Of a DNA stretch of 64,000 nucleotides, positions 62,874 to 64,000 are shown piece after piece. The stretch comes from Bacteroidales bacterium (lineage in GTDB: Bacteria > Bacteroidota > Bacteroidia > Bacteroidales > Muribaculaceae). The DNA lies in the NCBI GenBank assembly GCA_910575545.1, contig CAJTFH010000010.1, positions 1-64,000 on the forward strand. The letters are read 5' to 3'. The notes below the pieces were generated by a model. That model ran no database searches, was not told the DNA's origin, and was given only the letters and a program-made list of their open reading frames with translations. A program made the position numbers and the translations under genes. The first letter of the stretch is position 1; every line of letters starts with the position of its first letter.

Positions 62874-63680
62874 ATGGGTAAGAAAAAAATTCTTTATATC
62901 TCACAGGAAATAACCCCTTATCTGAAGCCTTCGGAATTAGGGAAACTTTGCCAGAACCTCCCCCATAAAGTGCAGGAACACGGCATAGAAGTTCGAACAT
63001 TCATGCCGAAATACGGTTGCATAAACGAGCGTCGCAACCAATTGCATGAGGTTATCCGGTTATCGGGAATGAACCTTGTGATAGATGATACCGACCATCC
63101 GCTGATTATAAAAGTCGCAACCCTCCAATCTTCGAGGATGCAGGTCTATTTTATCGATAATGATGACTATTTCCAGCATCATGCGGTGACTGACCTTGAA
63201 ATCAGGGAGACTCCTGGCGACAATGACGAAAGGATGATGTTTTTCGTGCGCGGGGTAATGGAAACGGTCAAGAAACTACGTTGGGAACCGGTAGTTGTGC
63301 ATTGTTCCGGATGGGTGACAGCCTTGGCGCCAATCTATATGAAGAAGCTATATGCCGATGACCCGACCATAGGTCCGGCGAAGATTGTCTACTCCCTGTT
63401 CGACGATAAATTCGACGGTACGCTTGACGCGCGTTTTGTTGAAAAACTCAAGCAGGAAGGCTTTTCTGATGAGGAGCTCGCCCCGCTTGGCGATAGCCCT
63501 GTTGACATCATAGCTTTGAATAAACTGGCCATCAAATATGCCGATGGAATCATCCAGGCTTCCGGCAACATTCCGGCCGAGCTTATTGAATATGCAAAGT
63601 CGTTAGGGAAACCTTTCCTGCCATATGAGGGAGAGGAGATTAATGCCAAAGCAGTTGTCGATTTCTATGAAAGCCTCTGA
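62874..63680 (+). CDS. Short glycogen/starch synthase homologue (GT5 N-terminal domain only)
   Basis: The 268-residue protein matches the N-terminal half of GT5 glycogen synthases (ILYISQEITPYLKPSE near 6-21, FMPKYGCINERRNQLHEVIRLSGMNL near 43-68, VYFIDNDDYF near 94-103, VVVHCSGWVTALAPIYM near 142-158). It lacks the C-terminal Rossmann domain, and the ADP-glucose site KxGG is replaced by a KPSELG sequence, so it probably does not make glycogen alone. This compact form is typical of Bacteroidales and is followed by a DUF4270 gene, as here. Confidence 0.85.
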   Translation: MGKKKILYISQEITPYLKPSELGKLCQNLPHKVQEHGIEVRTFMPKYGCINERRNQLHEVIRLSGMNLVIDDTDHPLIIKVATLQSSRMQVYFIDNDDYFQHHAVTDLEIRETPGDNDERMMFFVRGVMETVKKLRWEPVVVHCSGWVTALAPIYMKKLYADDPTIGPAKIVYSLFDDKFDGTLDARFVEKLKQEGFSDEELAPLGDSPVDIIALNKLAIKYADGIIQASGNIPAELIEYAKSLGKPFLPYEGEEINAKAVVDFYESL

Positions 63681-63802
63681 TTAATGCAAAAGGCTGATAA
63701 TTCCTAATCAATCAAGGGTGTGTTTGATATTAACATATTAACATTAATCGAGTGATGTTGAATAATTTCAAACAAACTCTAAGACATACAGAAAATTCAG
63801 GC

Positions 63803-64000
63803 ATGACAACAATATTAAATGCCATCCGCATAACTGCTGCGGCATCAATGGCCGCAGTTATGATTATATCGTGTGATGATTCCGCAAATGTGGGAAGCTC
63901 ACTTGTGAAAGATGAATCAGAGGTGGTAATCGCCAGTGACTTCACGATATCCGGTCATACGGTGTCCAATCCGAAAGTGCCTTCGCGCACTGCCACCCAG
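63803..64000 (+). CDS. DUF4270 lipoprotein, 5' part only
   Basis: The window ends within this gene after 66 codons. It begins with a lipoprotein signal, MTTILNAIRITAAASM then AVMIISC (lipobox Cys near residue 24), followed by DDSANVGSSLVKDESEVVIASDF, which fits the start of DUF4270 surface lipoproteins. The frame is open to ATG 63755, but the later ATG at 63803 gives the better signal peptide. Position right after the short glycogen synthase homologue is the usual arrangement. Confidence 0.75.
   Translation, partial: MTTILNAIRITAAASMAAVMIISCDDSANVGSSLVKDESEVVIASDFTISGHTVSNPKVPSRTATQ

Noticed and set aside
1-64000. CRISPR array, rRNA or tRNA genes, prophage
   Set aside because: No regularly spaced repeats, no cloverleaf with a conserved TTCRANY arm, and no structural phage genes were noticed on reading the window; a dedicated scan was not possible.

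Overview
The window looks like the chromosome of an anaerobic gut Bacteroidales bacterium, probably Muribaculaceae or a close relative. The evidence is a complete Bat aerotolerance operon, a BtuB/BtuG-like surface uptake locus, a short Bacteroidales-type glycogen synthase homologue followed by a DUF4270 lipoprotein, and recurrent Bacteroidota promoters (a -33 TTTG/TTG box, about 19-20 bp, then a -7 box TAnnTTTG). The family is inferred from protein resemblance only; no rRNA or tRNA gene was seen.

Layout. 0.2-8.8 kb: a DUF3943 envelope protein, a LolC/E-type permease, the ribosome silencing factor RsfS, the FtsH protease with a small HIRAN protein, a zinc-ribbon/TM2 membrane protein, and the agmatine deiminase plus N-carbamoylputrescine amidase pair that makes putrescine. 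8.9-10.5 kb: an isolated AAA ATPase fused to a DUF4435 (Toprim-like) domain, the best candidate for an unusual system here. 10.6-16.7 kb: a TonB-dependent receptor, a BtuG-like propeller lipoprotein, a second surface lipoprotein and a DUF5074 propeller. 16.7-21.2 kb: a DUF4136 lipoprotein, a large GH51 arabinofuranosidase with a GH43-like front end, and queD-queE for 7-deazaguanine synthesis. 21.2-24.1 kb (minus): an FNT anion channel and the phosphate butyryltransferase/butyrate kinase pair.

24.8-35.2 kb: an SPFH membrane protein, DUF5131, a HAD hydrolase, MATE exporter, FAD oxidoreductase, DUF695, UvrB and a YgiQ radical SAM protein. 35.3-40.4 kb (minus): an AlkD-like HEAT-repeat protein trailing three polysaccharide glycosyltransferases, a DUF2007-universal stress protein and a small HTH protein. 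40.7-49.5 kb (minus): moxR, DUF58, a membrane protein, batA, batB, batC, batD and batE. 49.7-56.6 kb (minus): a membrane-anchored HU/LysM protein, a second HU protein, a Cys-rich membrane peptide, topoisomerase III, a small secreted protein, MazG, and a DsbD lacking its thioredoxin domain.

57-64 kb: a biotinylated carboxyltransferase (pyruvate carboxylase B / oxaloacetate decarboxylase alpha), an OmpA porin, a DAHP synthase-chorismate mutase fusion, a PHP-type tyrosine phosphatase (minus), the short glycogen synthase homologue, and a DUF4270 lipoprotein cut by the window end.

No CRISPR array, integrase, transposase gene or prophage was found. Mobile-element traces are limited to a perfect palindrome resembling an IS3-family end (17.4 kb) and a 100-bp inverted-repeat element (31.2 kb).
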